A stretch of DNA of 50,460 nucleotides from a virus, in the IMG/VR virus record IMGVR_UViG_3300035701_000048, positions 1 through 50,460 of that record, one strand, 5' to 3'. The notes beneath the pieces are model-generated. The model was not told the DNA's origin, did no database searches, and saw nothing but the letters and a program-made list of their open reading frames with translations. The translations under genes and the position numbers were made by a program. Positions 7,904 through 15,160 of this stretch are shown one piece after another (position 1 is the first letter of the stretch; each line of letters opens with the position of its first letter).

Positions 7904-7910
7904 GGGGAGG
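7904..7910 (+). promoter_or_regulatory. Ribosome binding site fixing the protease start
   Basis: GGGGAGG lies six bases before the GTG at 7917. It falls inside any frame opened at the TTG at 7902, which makes the TTG an unlikely start. Confidence 0.75.
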
Positions 7911-7916
7911 AGAACC

Positions 7917-9017
7917 GTGAAAAAATACATACCTGTCAGATTAGAAGCTGAAATAGATATTATTGAAGGTTCTGAAGAGCTTAGAAAAGCAGTAGCTTCT
8001 ATCGTGAAATTCCCAGAAAACAAAACGCCCGACATGCTGTTTTTTTCTGGCATTTTTGTATCGTCAGGCGAAAATCTTAATAGGGCATTTTTCTTGCCGT
8101 CCGAACTAGTTAAAGCATTCCACACTATAGATAACAAAGCATTGGATATTGAGCATGATGAAATGCGGATTGTTGGGCATATTTATTCAAGTGCGTTTGT
8201 AGATCATGGTGGTAACAAATTAGATGTTGCCGAGCTTAAGAAAGTTCCGGAAGCGCAATTAAATAGTATGAATTTAGATATTATGATTGCTGGTATTTTG
8301 TACAGTAGTCGTTTTCCTGAACTTGCTACCGAAGTAAAAGATAAAAAATGGAAATTATCTATGGAAACTTATTTTCAGAATTTTGATGTGAAAATAGGTA
8401 ATTTAATTTTAACTCAGAAAGAAGCCGAAGTGTTAGGATTAACTGCGGATTCTATACTGGGTAGATTAGCTAGAGTGTTTAAAAAAGGGCAAGAAATAGC
8501 TAAAGGAAGTGTTGCTCGTGTATTACGTGAATTGTTATTTTCGGGATGTGGACTTGTCAAACAACCCGCTAATCCTAGATCTTTAATTCTAGAGGTCGCA
8601 ACTAAAAGGGGCGCTGGCATGAGTAAAGATGAAATTATTATAAATTTAGATGATCCTGATGGTAGTAGAGCGCGAGCTGCGGATTTACAATTTAATTCCC
8701 CAGTCGATGTCGCTCCTGGCCCAGGCGCTTTGGAAGATAGGACACAGACAAGCCCAGGGCTGTGTGTTAGTTATAAAAGACGAGTTATAGATGCAACTTT
8801 TGAAGGCCCAGATAGTAAAATTTTGCATGAAGATTGGTGTGCTCTTTATGAAAGAGGATGCACTTCTCCTTCAAGGGGGGCAGATAATCCAACATGTCTA
8901 CGAAATGTTATTCCAGACGAAGCCAAAAGAATTGTAGCGCACAGACTAGATGAAATTGATAAGAAAGATAATAGAAGCGGTCTTCTTAAACAATTACAAG
9001 AAGTGTTAGGCGCTTAA
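7917..9017 (+). CDS. Prohead maturation protease
   Basis: From the GTG at 7917 the product has 366 residues. The first 150 residues look like a phage prohead protease of the herpesvirus-assemblin fold. There is a His in L-D-I-E-H-D-E-M-R-I-V-G-H (H80), and the later strand K-W-K-L-S-M-E-T-Y-F carries the candidate catalytic serine S148. F-S-G-C-G-L-V-K-Q-P-A-N-P is a typical closing motif. These enzymes cleave scaffold and capsid proteins inside the prohead. The C-terminal part (about 280-366) is an extra segment with five cysteines (C-V-S-Y, D-W-C-A-L-Y-E-R-G-C and N-P-T-C) of unknown role. The place between portal and scaffold fits. The serine is inferred from pattern only. Confidence 0.75.
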   Translation: MKKYIPVRLEAEIDIIEGSEELRKAVASIVKFPENKTPDMLFFSGIFVSSGENLNRAFFLPSELVKAFHTIDNKALDIEHDEMRIVGHIYSSAFVDHGGNKLDVAELKKVPEAQLNSMNLDIMIAGILYSSRFPELATEVKDKKWKLSMETYFQNFDVKIGNLILTQKEAEVLGLTADSILGRLARVFKKGQEIAKGSVARVLRELLFSGCGLVKQPANPRSLILEVATKRGAGMSKDEIIINLDDPDGSRARAADLQFNSPVDVAPGPGALEDRTQTSPGLCVSYKRRVIDATFEGPDSKILHEDWCALYERGCTSPSRGADNPTCLRNVIPDEAKRIVAHRLDEIDKKDNRSGLLKQLQEVLGA

Positions 9018-9040
9018 ACTAGAAAGGAGGAGACTAATCT

Positions 9041-9445
9041 ATGCCACAAGCAATTTTGACAGGCAAAAGCATGCCTAAGATAGAACGAATTAAGGCGAGT
9101 GATGATGATGCTGTGATTCGCAAAAACGCTGGTGATGGACAAGACATTCCATTTTTGTGGGCAACTACAGTAACAGTTGTATCAGGTGTTTCTGAAGTTG
9201 TGATAGCCAGCGGTGTAGAGTTTGGCGGACATAAAGTATGTAATGGTCATGTAGTTGTTGCGCCTTTGGATCAGTACTTTGCCGCTTTTGAGTATTATGT
9301 AGATAAGAATACTGCTACTAATGTAGTAAAATTGGTATTAGGGGTTACTGCGAGAATAACATATTATGTTGATGTATATGTTTATCTTGGAAGTTCTGTT
9401 GATTACGATAGCACAGATAAGATCCAAATTTGGAAGAATCCGTAA
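9041..9445 (+). CDS. Small virion protein, paralogue A (decoration-like)
   Basis: The 134-aa protein follows an AAAGGAGGAG site. It is beta-rich, with few charged residues in the second half, and ends in D-K-I-Q-I-W-K-N-P. It is a clear paralogue of the next gene: both start M-P-Q-A-I-L-T-G-K-S-M-P-K, share I-P-F-L-W-A-T-T-V-T and A-S-G-V-E-F-G, and end I-W-K-N-P. Lying between the protease and scaffold genes, with no enzymatic motif, it is most likely an abundant head protein such as a decoration protein or capsid spike. That role is inferred from context. Confidence 0.8.
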   Translation: MPQAILTGKSMPKIERIKASDDDAVIRKNAGDGQDIPFLWATTVTVVSGVSEVVIASGVEFGGHKVCNGHVVVAPLDQYFAAFEYYVDKNTATNVVKLVLGVTARITYYVDVYVYLGSSVDYDSTDKIQIWKNP

Positions 9446-9449
9446 CGAA

Positions 9450-9473
9450 TTGATTTAGCGCTGAATAAATCAA
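9450..9473 (+). promoter_or_regulatory. Perfect 8-bp hairpin between the two paralogues
   Basis: TTGATTTA (9450-9457) and TAAATCAA (9466-9473) are exact reverse complements around the loop GCGCTGAA. It starts just after the stop of paralogue A. A second weaker stem AAGGG (9477-9481) with CCCTT (9495-9499) follows. No T tract is present, so this is more likely an mRNA stabilising or processing hairpin than a terminator. Confidence 0.55.
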
Positions 9474-9544
9474 ATTAAGGGTGAAGAGGCAAACCCCTTG
9501 AGATGATAAAAGAGCGCATATCTTAAAAAGGAGGAAAATCGCCT

Positions 9545-9952
9545 ATGCCACAAGCAATATTGACGGGAAAAAGCATGCCGAAAGTGGTGCGCGTTAATGC
9601 CGGTGATGGTGAAGCGGTGCTTTACAAAAATTTAGGTAATGGGCAACGCATACCATTTTTGTGGGCAACTACCGTAACTTTGGCATCCGGTGCCACCTCA
9701 GTGGTGGTAGCTAGCGGTGTTGAGTTTGGAGACATTAGAGTGTGCGATAAAGGGCATGTTGTATTTGCTCCTTTGTCCTCAGCTGGAGCGGCACTCACTA
9801 CTTACATTAACAAGAATACTGGTAGCAATGTGGTTACTTTAGTAGCTACTGGTGCTCCAAGTGTTGCATGCTTGTTTGATGTTTACATCTATGTCGGTGA
9901 CAATGTGAATTATGATAGTGGAGATAAACTTCAGATTTGGAAGAACCCATAA
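9545..9952 (+). CDS. Small virion protein, paralogue B (decoration-like)
   Basis: The 135-aa protein is preceded by AAAAAGGAGG and duplicates the gene 100 bases upstream. The first 13 residues are identical, and similarity continues to the shared end (D-K-L-Q-I-W-K-N-P). It differs mainly in residues 15-35 and 75-110, where loops of a beta-rich fold would vary. Two diverged copies kept in tandem suggest two distinct sites or a heteromeric layer on the capsid. No enzymatic motif is visible. A head-decoration role is inferred from position before the scaffold and major capsid genes. Confidence 0.8.
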   Translation: MPQAILTGKSMPKVVRVNAGDGEAVLYKNLGNGQRIPFLWATTVTLASGATSVVVASGVEFGDIRVCDKGHVVFAPLSSAGAALTTYINKNTGSNVVTLVATGAPSVACLFDVYIYVGDNVNYDSGDKLQIWKNP

Positions 9953-9972
9953 GCTTTAAAACGAATTAAAAA

Positions 9973-10024
9973 TAGGCCAAGGAAATGGAATTGAGTATTA
10001 AATTATTTAAACGAGGTTGGTCTA
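9973..10024 (+). promoter_or_regulatory. Long-range stem in the scaffold gene leader
   Basis: TAGGCCAA (9973-9980) can pair with TTGGTCTA (10017-10024), eight pairs with one G-U, enclosing 36 AT-rich bases. It lies upstream of the AGGAGG site of the scaffold candidate gene. It could be a structured leader, but the wide loop makes it uncertain. Confidence 0.35.
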
Positions 10025-10055
10025 CTCTAAATAACTTTGTAGGAGGTTTGCTTTT

Positions 10056-10844
10056 ATGACCGATCAACTTAATCTGGATGTACGCAAAGCTTTAGACGAC
10101 GTGCTAAAAGAGCGCGACGATGTTGCTATGCGTCAGGAAACTGAGGAAGCCCTGTTGAAGTCGACTGAAAAAATCAATGAACTTGTTTCGTCCTTGGAGG
10201 CAAAGGATAATGAGGCAAGCGCGTTGGTTACCAAAGTCGATGAACTTGAAAAAGTTGTAGCAGAACTTTCTGGTAAAGTTTCCGCGTTAACTACTGAAAA
10301 AGAAAATCTAGAAAAGGAAAAAACCACTTTTCAGGCTGAAAAAGATGAACTGTTAAAGAGGGCCCAAGCAGTTGAAGAAACCCTTGCTAACATTACGAAG
10401 GATCAGCTCGCGAAGACTAGATTTGATGAACTCAAAATCAGTGGTGTGGCAACTACAGAAGCTAAGGCAATGGAAGGTCAATTAGCCAAAGTTCGAGAGA
10501 TGACCGACGAAGAATTCGCAGCTTACAAAAATGAGCGTGTAGAACTTCGAAAAGTTATTCTTGCAGAACTAGAAGCTAAACCGGCCCCCGTTGTCGAGCC
10601 CGCTGCAGTTGTTGAACCAGTAGTTGTTCCAGCCCCAGTGGTTGAACCAATTGCTGATACTGCTGTTGTTGAGCCGACTGAGGAAGAACTCGCTGCTGCT
10701 GCGGTGGCTAGCGTAGTTAATCCTATGAATGCTATGGCTGCTGCTCTTAATATGGAAATAATCCCAACCCAGGACGATAAGGTGAAGTACAATGCTTTAG
10801 GCGCTGAGTTGGCTAAAAGAGTTAAGGAAAGAAAGAGACAGTAG
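10056..10844 (+). CDS. Coiled-coil capsid scaffolding protein (candidate)
   Basis: Of 262 residues, about 1-150 form an almost continuous coiled coil rich in E, K, L and A. A Pro/Val/Glu repeat linker follows (P-A-P-V-V-E-P, V-V-E-P-V-V-V-P and similar, about 175-210), then a helix and a basic end (A-K-R-V-K-E-R-K-R-Q). Scaffolding proteins have this shape: a long helix, a flexible linker and a short C-terminal capsid-binding helix. They guide capsid assembly and are removed by the prohead protease, encoded two genes upstream. AGGAGG precedes the ATG. The call rests on shape and position. An alternative is a neck or internal head protein. Confidence 0.7.
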   Translation: MTDQLNLDVRKALDDVLKERDDVAMRQETEEALLKSTEKINELVSSLEAKDNEASALVTKVDELEKVVAELSGKVSALTTEKENLEKEKTTFQAEKDELLKRAQAVEETLANITKDQLAKTRFDELKISGVATTEAKAMEGQLAKVREMTDEEFAAYKNERVELRKVILAELEAKPAPVVEPAAVVEPVVVPAPVVEPIADTAVVEPTEEELAAAAVASVVNPMNAMAAALNMEIIPTQDDKVKYNALGAELAKRVKERKRQ

Positions 10845-10872
10845 ATAAAAATCTTGTAAGGAGGACAGAAGT

Positions 10873-11457
10873 ATGTTTGTTCCTAGACATCCCGTTGTAG
10901 AGAATCAATATTGTCAATTAGCAGCTACTACCACTTCTGGTGGATTTGGTGGCGTTTTGGCATACGCTGGCTCGGTAGTTTATTTGGATGTTGGCAAGAC
11001 TACGGTTGAGCCTTATGTAAATATTTTTACAGGTAATGAAAATGTTTTGGCATTCGGTTTCTTAATGCAAAAAGTTAAGACCGGATATCATCTAATTCAT
11101 CCGCCTGGATTTTATATGCCAGGTGATCTTGGCTCGTCTGATGTTATTGCTCAACCTAGCTATGATGCCAATGGTCTCGTAAATGGAACCAAAGTGGCTC
11201 CGGTTGGTGTTGCGCATTTGGGAATTTGGGATACTATTCATTACGCTGGTGGTGTTCTATACTCTGGTGCAAAGATGTTTGTTCGCCAGTCCAGTTTATC
11301 TGAGATTTGCGACGCCAGTTTGACCGAGAATACACAGACCACCCTTGCTGGTAGTGGTGTATTAGCAATTGTTGTTAGAGGTGCTACCGCAGCGCAGGTT
11401 GCGGCTAACATGGCTAATACCACATTGTATCCTATTAGAATCAAACTCTTGGTTTAA
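10873..11457 (+). CDS. Head virion protein, probable decoration protein
   Basis: The 194-aa protein lies between the scaffold candidate and the major capsid gene and follows AAGGAGG. It is rich in Gly, Val, Thr and Ala and likely beta-structured. Recognisable stretches are F-V-P-R-H-P-V-V-E at the start, H-P-P-G-F-Y-M-P-G-D-L-G-S-S-D-V-I near residue 80, and A-P-V-G-V-A-H-L-G-I-W near 115. I recall similar proteins next to capsid genes in other phages, annotated only as structural or decoration proteins. No catalytic motif is visible. A capsid surface role is inferred. Confidence 0.72.
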   Translation: MFVPRHPVVENQYCQLAATTTSGGFGGVLAYAGSVVYLDVGKTTVEPYVNIFTGNENVLAFGFLMQKVKTGYHLIHPPGFYMPGDLGSSDVIAQPSYDANGLVNGTKVAPVGVAHLGIWDTIHYAGGVLYSGAKMFVRQSSLSEICDASLTENTQTTLAGSGVLAIVVRGATAAQVAANMANTTLYPIRIKLLV

Positions 11458-11462
11458 CTTTA

Positions 11463-11492
11463 TTGGATAAAACGCGCATTTAGCGCATCCAA
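11463..11492 (+). promoter_or_regulatory. Two-part hairpin in the major capsid gene leader
   Basis: TTGGAT (11463-11468) pairs with ATCCAA (11487-11492). Inside, GCGC (11474-11477) pairs with GCGC (11483-11486) around loop ATTTA. A five-base bulge AAAAC lies on the 5' side. The shape (outer stem, 5' five-base bulge, inner stem, ATTTA loop) is the same as in the portal leader. It ends ten bases before the Shine-Dalgarno site. Confidence 0.55.
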
Positions 11493-11501
11493 AATATGCT
11501 T

Positions 11502-11510
11502 GGAGGAAAG
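11502..11510 (+). promoter_or_regulatory. Ribosome binding site of the major capsid gene
   Basis: GGAGGAAAG precedes the ATG at 11517 with normal spacing. An upstream in-frame ATG at 11496 would place this site inside the gene and has no site of its own, so 11517 is preferred. Confidence 0.7.
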
Positions 11511-11516
11511 TTAGGT

Positions 11517-12584
11517 ATGGATAATAAAGAAATGATGGACCTGTTTAAAGCTACTGCTGCCATCAGTACACCGGAAGGGCTTAAAGCATACAAGGCGTTC
11601 GCCGCTGCTTTAACCACCCCTATTCTTCAGGCAATTGAGCTTCAGTCAATTATGAGAAAGCTTTTTGCCGTTGAAAGATTAGGTCCTGGTGCTCAGGCTA
11701 GTTATCCTGTTGCTGAGGATTTCGAAATCCCAGTATGGGTACTACCTGGACTTGGTTATGTAGCACAGAACTTCATCGAAGGTATCGGAGAAGAGGTCTA
11801 TGTACCTACATTCTCAGTGGATGCCTCTGGTGATTGGAAGTTGACTTATGCTAGAGATTCAAGAATTGATATCCCAGCGCGAGCCGCTGAGAAGGCTGCT
11901 AAAGCCATTGCCGATTACGAGGAGGAGTGCGGTTGGAGAGTAATTATTCCTGCTTGTACATCCTCTTTTCATGGTAAAGGTCTTTTGGGTACGCGCCCCG
12001 CTCCTCTTTATGAAATCAACCCCGCATCTACTGGTGCTGGGTATCTTTCAAAAGAGCTGATCAATAGAATGATGGTTGGGTTCAAGAGAATCGGTAGAAC
12101 TCTTACCGATCTTTATGTATCTCCTGAAGATGCAGCTGACATTCGTGAGTGGACTGACACCGACATCGACCCAGTAACTAGAAGGGAAATTTTCCAGGCT
12201 GGTGGTATGGGTAAGTTGTGGAATGTCAGCCTTAATGAAATTCAGCATCTTGGTGCAACCGGCATGTATAACATCAATGATGATACATCAGCTTATGGTA
12301 AGTTTATTGCTTCTGCTCACGCTTACAATAGCTATACTATCACCAATGGTAATATTACCGCTGCTGATGGTACCGTGAGCACTTTGGGCGAGACCCAGAT
12401 CATCGGTTTTGATCTTAGTGTTAACGATTCTCTCGTTATGCCTATCCGTAAGGAATACGAAGCATACGACGATCCTACCCTATTGAGAGTTCAGAAAGCT
12501 GGATTCTTCGGTTGGGAAGAGATTGGTTTGGCATGTCTCGATCCTAGAATGCTTGGACTTGGCATTATCGATAGATCACTTTAA
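11517..12584 (+). CDS. Major capsid protein (HK97-type fold expected)
   Basis: From the ATG at 11517 the product has 355 residues. It has a helical N-terminal region (M-M-D-L-F-K-A-T-A-A-I). It then has an E-loop-like stretch (Y-P-V-A-E-D-F-E-I-P-V-W and G-I-G-E-E-V-Y-V-P-T-F), a long helix A-E-K-A-A-K-A-I-A-D-Y-E-E, and a P-domain/A-domain-like second half with D-L-Y-V-S-P-E-D-A-A-D-I. Position after scaffold and immediately before a strong terminator, with higher use of C-ending codons than its neighbours, fits the most expressed virion gene. HK97-type proteins build the icosahedral shell. The sequence shows no obvious protease site. I am confident in the role, less in subfamily. Confidence 0.86.
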   Translation: MDNKEMMDLFKATAAISTPEGLKAYKAFAAALTTPILQAIELQSIMRKLFAVERLGPGAQASYPVAEDFEIPVWVLPGLGYVAQNFIEGIGEEVYVPTFSVDASGDWKLTYARDSRIDIPARAAEKAAKAIADYEEECGWRVIIPACTSSFHGKGLLGTRPAPLYEINPASTGAGYLSKELINRMMVGFKRIGRTLTDLYVSPEDAADIREWTDTDIDPVTRREIFQAGGMGKLWNVSLNEIQHLGATGMYNINDDTSAYGKFIASAHAYNSYTITNGNITAADGTVSTLGETQIIGFDLSVNDSLVMPIRKEYEAYDDPTLLRVQKAGFFGWEEIGLACLDPRMLGLGIIDRSL

Positions 12585-12597
12585 TTAACTAATAAAC

Positions 12598-12626
12598 GGG
12601 GCGCGTCGTAAGACGCGTCCCTTTTT
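12598..12626 (+). terminator. Rho-independent terminator after the major capsid gene
   Basis: GGGGCGCGTC (12598-12607) and GACGCGTCCC (12612-12621) form a 10-bp GC-rich stem with one G-U pair around loop GTAA. TTTTT (12622-12626) follows. This is the clearest terminator in the window. It separates the abundant head transcripts from the neck and tail genes. Confidence 0.92.
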
Positions 12627-12638
12627 CAAAGAGGGATT

Positions 12639-12977
12639 ATGAATTTACTACTTTGTTGTGTTATGGCAATTATTTTAACAGAAGCTATAACCAATGTTTT
12701 AACAAAATCAAAAATTTTCGAGCCGTTGCGAAAATGGTTTTTTGAGAAAGACGGTAAAGTTCTTAAATTTATTCATAGAATTTTAGATTGCCCATACTGC
12801 TGCTCTGTGTGGGTAGGTTTATTTAGTACTGGAATGTTGTACTTGTATCTGTTGGATTTACTACCGAAAATATTAACGTTGTTTTTTGTTGGACTAGTAA
12901 TACATCGATTATCGAATGTTTTACATTCTATAGTTGATAGGGTTGACTCGAATCATAGATTCGGACAAGGTAATTAA
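12639..12977 (+). CDS. DUF1360-like membrane protein
   Basis: The 112-aa protein has an N-terminal hydrophobic helix (about residues 2-18) and two further membrane segments near 57-72 and 74-92. The motif C-P-Y-C-C-S-V-W-V-G-L at 51-61 is the hallmark of the small DUF1360 family, found in spore-formers and many phages and of unknown function. It is the first gene after the major terminator, 13 bases beyond it, with an AGAGGG site. Its location among virion genes is odd for a membrane protein. It could act during infection at the host membrane, for instance in exclusion or assembly. Confidence 0.75.
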   Translation: MNLLLCCVMAIILTEAITNVLTKSKIFEPLRKWFFEKDGKVLKFIHRILDCPYCCSVWVGLFSTGMLYLYLLDLLPKILTLFFVGLVIHRLSNVLHSIVDRVDSNHRFGQGN

Positions 12978-12995
12978 CTAAGGAGGATAAGGTAG

Positions 12996-13484
12996 ATGAA
13001 AGGATATGTAAAAAATATAGGTCGTTTATGGCGTCACGCTTTAAAGCATAGTATTTCTCCAGGAGAAAAAATTTCATTAGATTTACTCTTTGAAGAATAT
13101 GGTGCAAAACATGGATTTGAGCCCGGAAGAAAATTCGCTGATTGGATAATGAATGTTAAGTTAAAAGATCCTAGTGTGTGGGAAGTGGTTTATGAAGACG
13201 AGATTGCTGCCACTGCCGCAGCTGTTGTTGAAGCTACGGATGCACCCCCAGCGCCTGAAAAAAATGTAATGCCGGTTACCACTTCACCTATAATGAAGAA
13301 AGATTTTGGGGTAATTGATATTATTAATATGTCAGTCAGAACTGCGAGGGCGGATCTTAGAAAGATGACAGATTTAAATTTGTTGAAGCATGCGTTAAGT
13401 GAGGCTCGCCAATTAGCGGGTAAAGATACTTTATGTATAATGCTTCGTAGAAGGATATCTGAGTTAGAGATTACTCGGAGGTAA
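12996..13484 (+). CDS. Hypothetical head-neck region protein
   Basis: The 162-aa protein follows AAGGAGG. Residues 1-65 look like a compact mixed domain (R-L-W-R-H-A-L-K-H, G-A-K-H-G-F-E-P-G-R-K-F-A-D-W). An Ala/Pro linker follows near 75-95 and a C-terminal helical part rich in Arg and Leu. I do not recognise a family. Position between capsid and connector genes suggests a virion or assembly role, which cannot be confirmed. Confidence 0.7.
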   Translation: MKGYVKNIGRLWRHALKHSISPGEKISLDLLFEEYGAKHGFEPGRKFADWIMNVKLKDPSVWEVVYEDEIAATAAAVVEATDAPPAPEKNVMPVTTSPIMKKDFGVIDIINMSVRTARADLRKMTDLNLLKHALSEARQLAGKDTLCIMLRRRISELEITRR

Positions 13485-13489
13485 TGTAG

Positions 13490-13759
13490 ATGTCTGAAAT
13501 GTATGATAAAAATTTACGATCTCCTAAATTCTATGGTAATTCTATAAATGTAGGCAGAATGGGGTATAATCCTCAGATAATTTGCTATTATGATAGTTCT
13601 GATCATTTGATGAGACAAGAAGAAACGTTTGATGGTAAGATTTATACGCAAACGATTTCTGGGTCTACTGTTTCCGGAGCTAATCATTTTACTACCTATT
13701 GGCCTGATTACAGTTATAAAATTACTTACGAAGCATGGGTGGAGACTGATACTCCATAA
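13490..13759 (+). CDS. Hypothetical 89-aa protein, head-neck region
   Basis: It starts five bases after the preceding stop with a GGAGG site in the end of that gene. The protein is beta-rich and aromatic (many Tyr), with no cysteine pair and no membrane segment. Strand-like pieces such as Q-I-I-C-Y-Y-D-S-S-D and S-Y-K-I-T-Y-E-A-W-V-E suggest a small virion component. I do not recognise it. The spacing and shared direction support that it is a real gene. Confidence 0.7.
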   Translation: MSEMYDKNLRSPKFYGNSINVGRMGYNPQIICYYDSSDHLMRQEETFDGKIYTQTISGSTVSGANHFTTYWPDYSYKITYEAWVETDTP

Positions 13760-13780
13760 TTGAACTAAAAAGAGGTTAAC

Positions 13781-14662
13781 ATGATACAGTTAACTGTTCA
13801 AGTAAATGATATTACTACTGTCATGAGTCTTTATGGTAAGATTCGTGTCTATAGTTCTGATAGTTATGGTGGGACATATGTTTTTCTTACTGACATAACT
13901 TTGGTAGCTGGTACAGTTGATTATATTTATAATCACACTGCTGGAACTCCAGATACATGGTATAAATGTGCTTATTATAATAGCACTTCAGGGGCGCAAA
14001 GCACTTATTCAGATCCTACTCAGGGTGAATCACCTATTTATCATATAGTTACTTACCCTGATGAATATGAATTTTCGTCATCAGAACAATTGATTATTAG
14101 AAAAATACGACGCCTAATAGGCGACATAAAAGGATTGAATCGATTATACATAGAGGGAGACCTGGCTTGCTCATCCATCTTAGAAGATGATAAAACAATA
14201 GATTTGGGCGCAAAAGGTTGGCCTCTTTATGTAAAAATTAATTCTACCGAATACATCGCTTTGGATAACCCAATAGTCCAAGGGTATCAATATCTAACTT
14301 TTAGTGGGACTTTAAATAGTGGTGTCCAAAATGATGTTATTGAAATTTGGTTTAATACTTTTAAGTTTTCAGACCGAGAAGTTTATGAAGCCTATGGCGA
14401 CGCTATGATCCCCGCCGGTTTAACAAGTAGTTCTGTTACGCAGGACCATTTGATTTTACAGGCGGCAATAGATTTGCTAGAAAGTCTTATTGCTCGAAAC
14501 ATCATGGATGATGGAGCATCTATAAGGGATGATCAAAATACGTATGATCCATCGCCCGGATTAAGAGCGGCAGAACAACTTTTAGCGCGATTGAAAAAAC
14601 GACTAGATGAGTTAGTCAAACAATATTTATTCTATGGTATTGAAGGCGTACTAATTGACTAA
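13781..14662 (+). CDS. Head-tail connector (adaptor) with N-terminal Fn3/Ig-like domain
   Basis: The 293-aa protein has two parts. Residues 1-85 look like a fibronectin-III-type strand fold (K-I-R-V-Y-S-S-D-S-Y-G-G-T-Y, W-Y-K-C-A-Y-Y-N-S-T-S-G). Residues about 95-290 resemble an adaptor that binds below the portal: an initial helix I-R-K-I-R-R-L-I-G-D, a beta insert, then long helices (Q-A-A-I-D-L-L-E-S-L-I-A-R and L-A-R-L-K-K-R-L-D-E-L). Such proteins form the first ring of the neck. The surface Fn3-like domain would point outwards and might touch cell-surface carbohydrate. The family is inferred from layout and position. Confidence 0.65.
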   Translation: MIQLTVQVNDITTVMSLYGKIRVYSSDSYGGTYVFLTDITLVAGTVDYIYNHTAGTPDTWYKCAYYNSTSGAQSTYSDPTQGESPIYHIVTYPDEYEFSSSEQLIIRKIRRLIGDIKGLNRLYIEGDLACSSILEDDKTIDLGAKGWPLYVKINSTEYIALDNPIVQGYQYLTFSGTLNSGVQNDVIEIWFNTFKFSDREVYEAYGDAMIPAGLTSSSVTQDHLILQAAIDLLESLIARNIMDDGASIRDDQNTYDPSPGLRAAEQLLARLKKRLDELVKQYLFYGIEGVLID

Positions 14663-14674
14663 AGGAGGTAGTCT

Positions 14675-15160
14675 ATGTGGGTAATGGCTCATTTTACACT
14701 GAGCGGCGTCCCCGCTACTGGATTATCTCCTTTAGTTACAGTGGTGGATATAGACAGCGGTGTCACCGTTGTTAGTAGTGGCACGATGGTTGACAAAAAT
14801 GGAGGATTTTATGGGTATGATTTTGCGGCATATGATGTCACTAAAAATTATACCTTTACTTGTGACAGTGTCACTTTAAGTGGTACCGAGAGATATAATT
14901 TCGCTACTAGTGGTGAATACGGTACTATTTTAGATGATATTCATGACACTGTAGATGTGGTAGATGTAAGAACCTTATTACTTAAGAAAATACAGACAAA
15001 TGCGCTAAAATTAAATGATGGTGATACTGGAAACTGGACTTTGTATGCTGACAATGGAAGTGATCCTCTATTAACTTTTAATGTTCGGGATAAAGCTGGT
15101 GATCTGATAATCCAGCAGGTACATGTTCCTTCACAAAGATCAAAGGCTATAGAATACTGA
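14675..15160 (+). CDS. Hypothetical neck-region virion protein
   Basis: The 161-aa protein starts after AAAGGAGG. It has a beta-rich N-terminal domain (A-H-F-T-L-S-G-V-P-A-T-G-L-S-P-L-V-T-V, D-K-N-G-G-F-Y-G-Y-D-F). A predicted helix near residues 90-110 (D-D-I-H-D-T-V-D-V-V-D-V-R-T-L-L-L-K-K) and a second beta unit follow. Small Ig-like plus helix modules of this kind are common next to connector genes. Its TGA overlaps the ATG of the inserted endonuclease gene. Confidence 0.7.
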   Translation: MWVMAHFTLSGVPATGLSPLVTVVDIDSGVTVVSSGTMVDKNGGFYGYDFAAYDVTKNYTFTCDSVTLSGTERYNFATSGEYGTILDDIHDTVDVVDVRTLLLKKIQTNALKLNDGDTGNWTLYADNGSDPLLTFNVRDKAGDLIIQQVHVPSQRSKAIEY

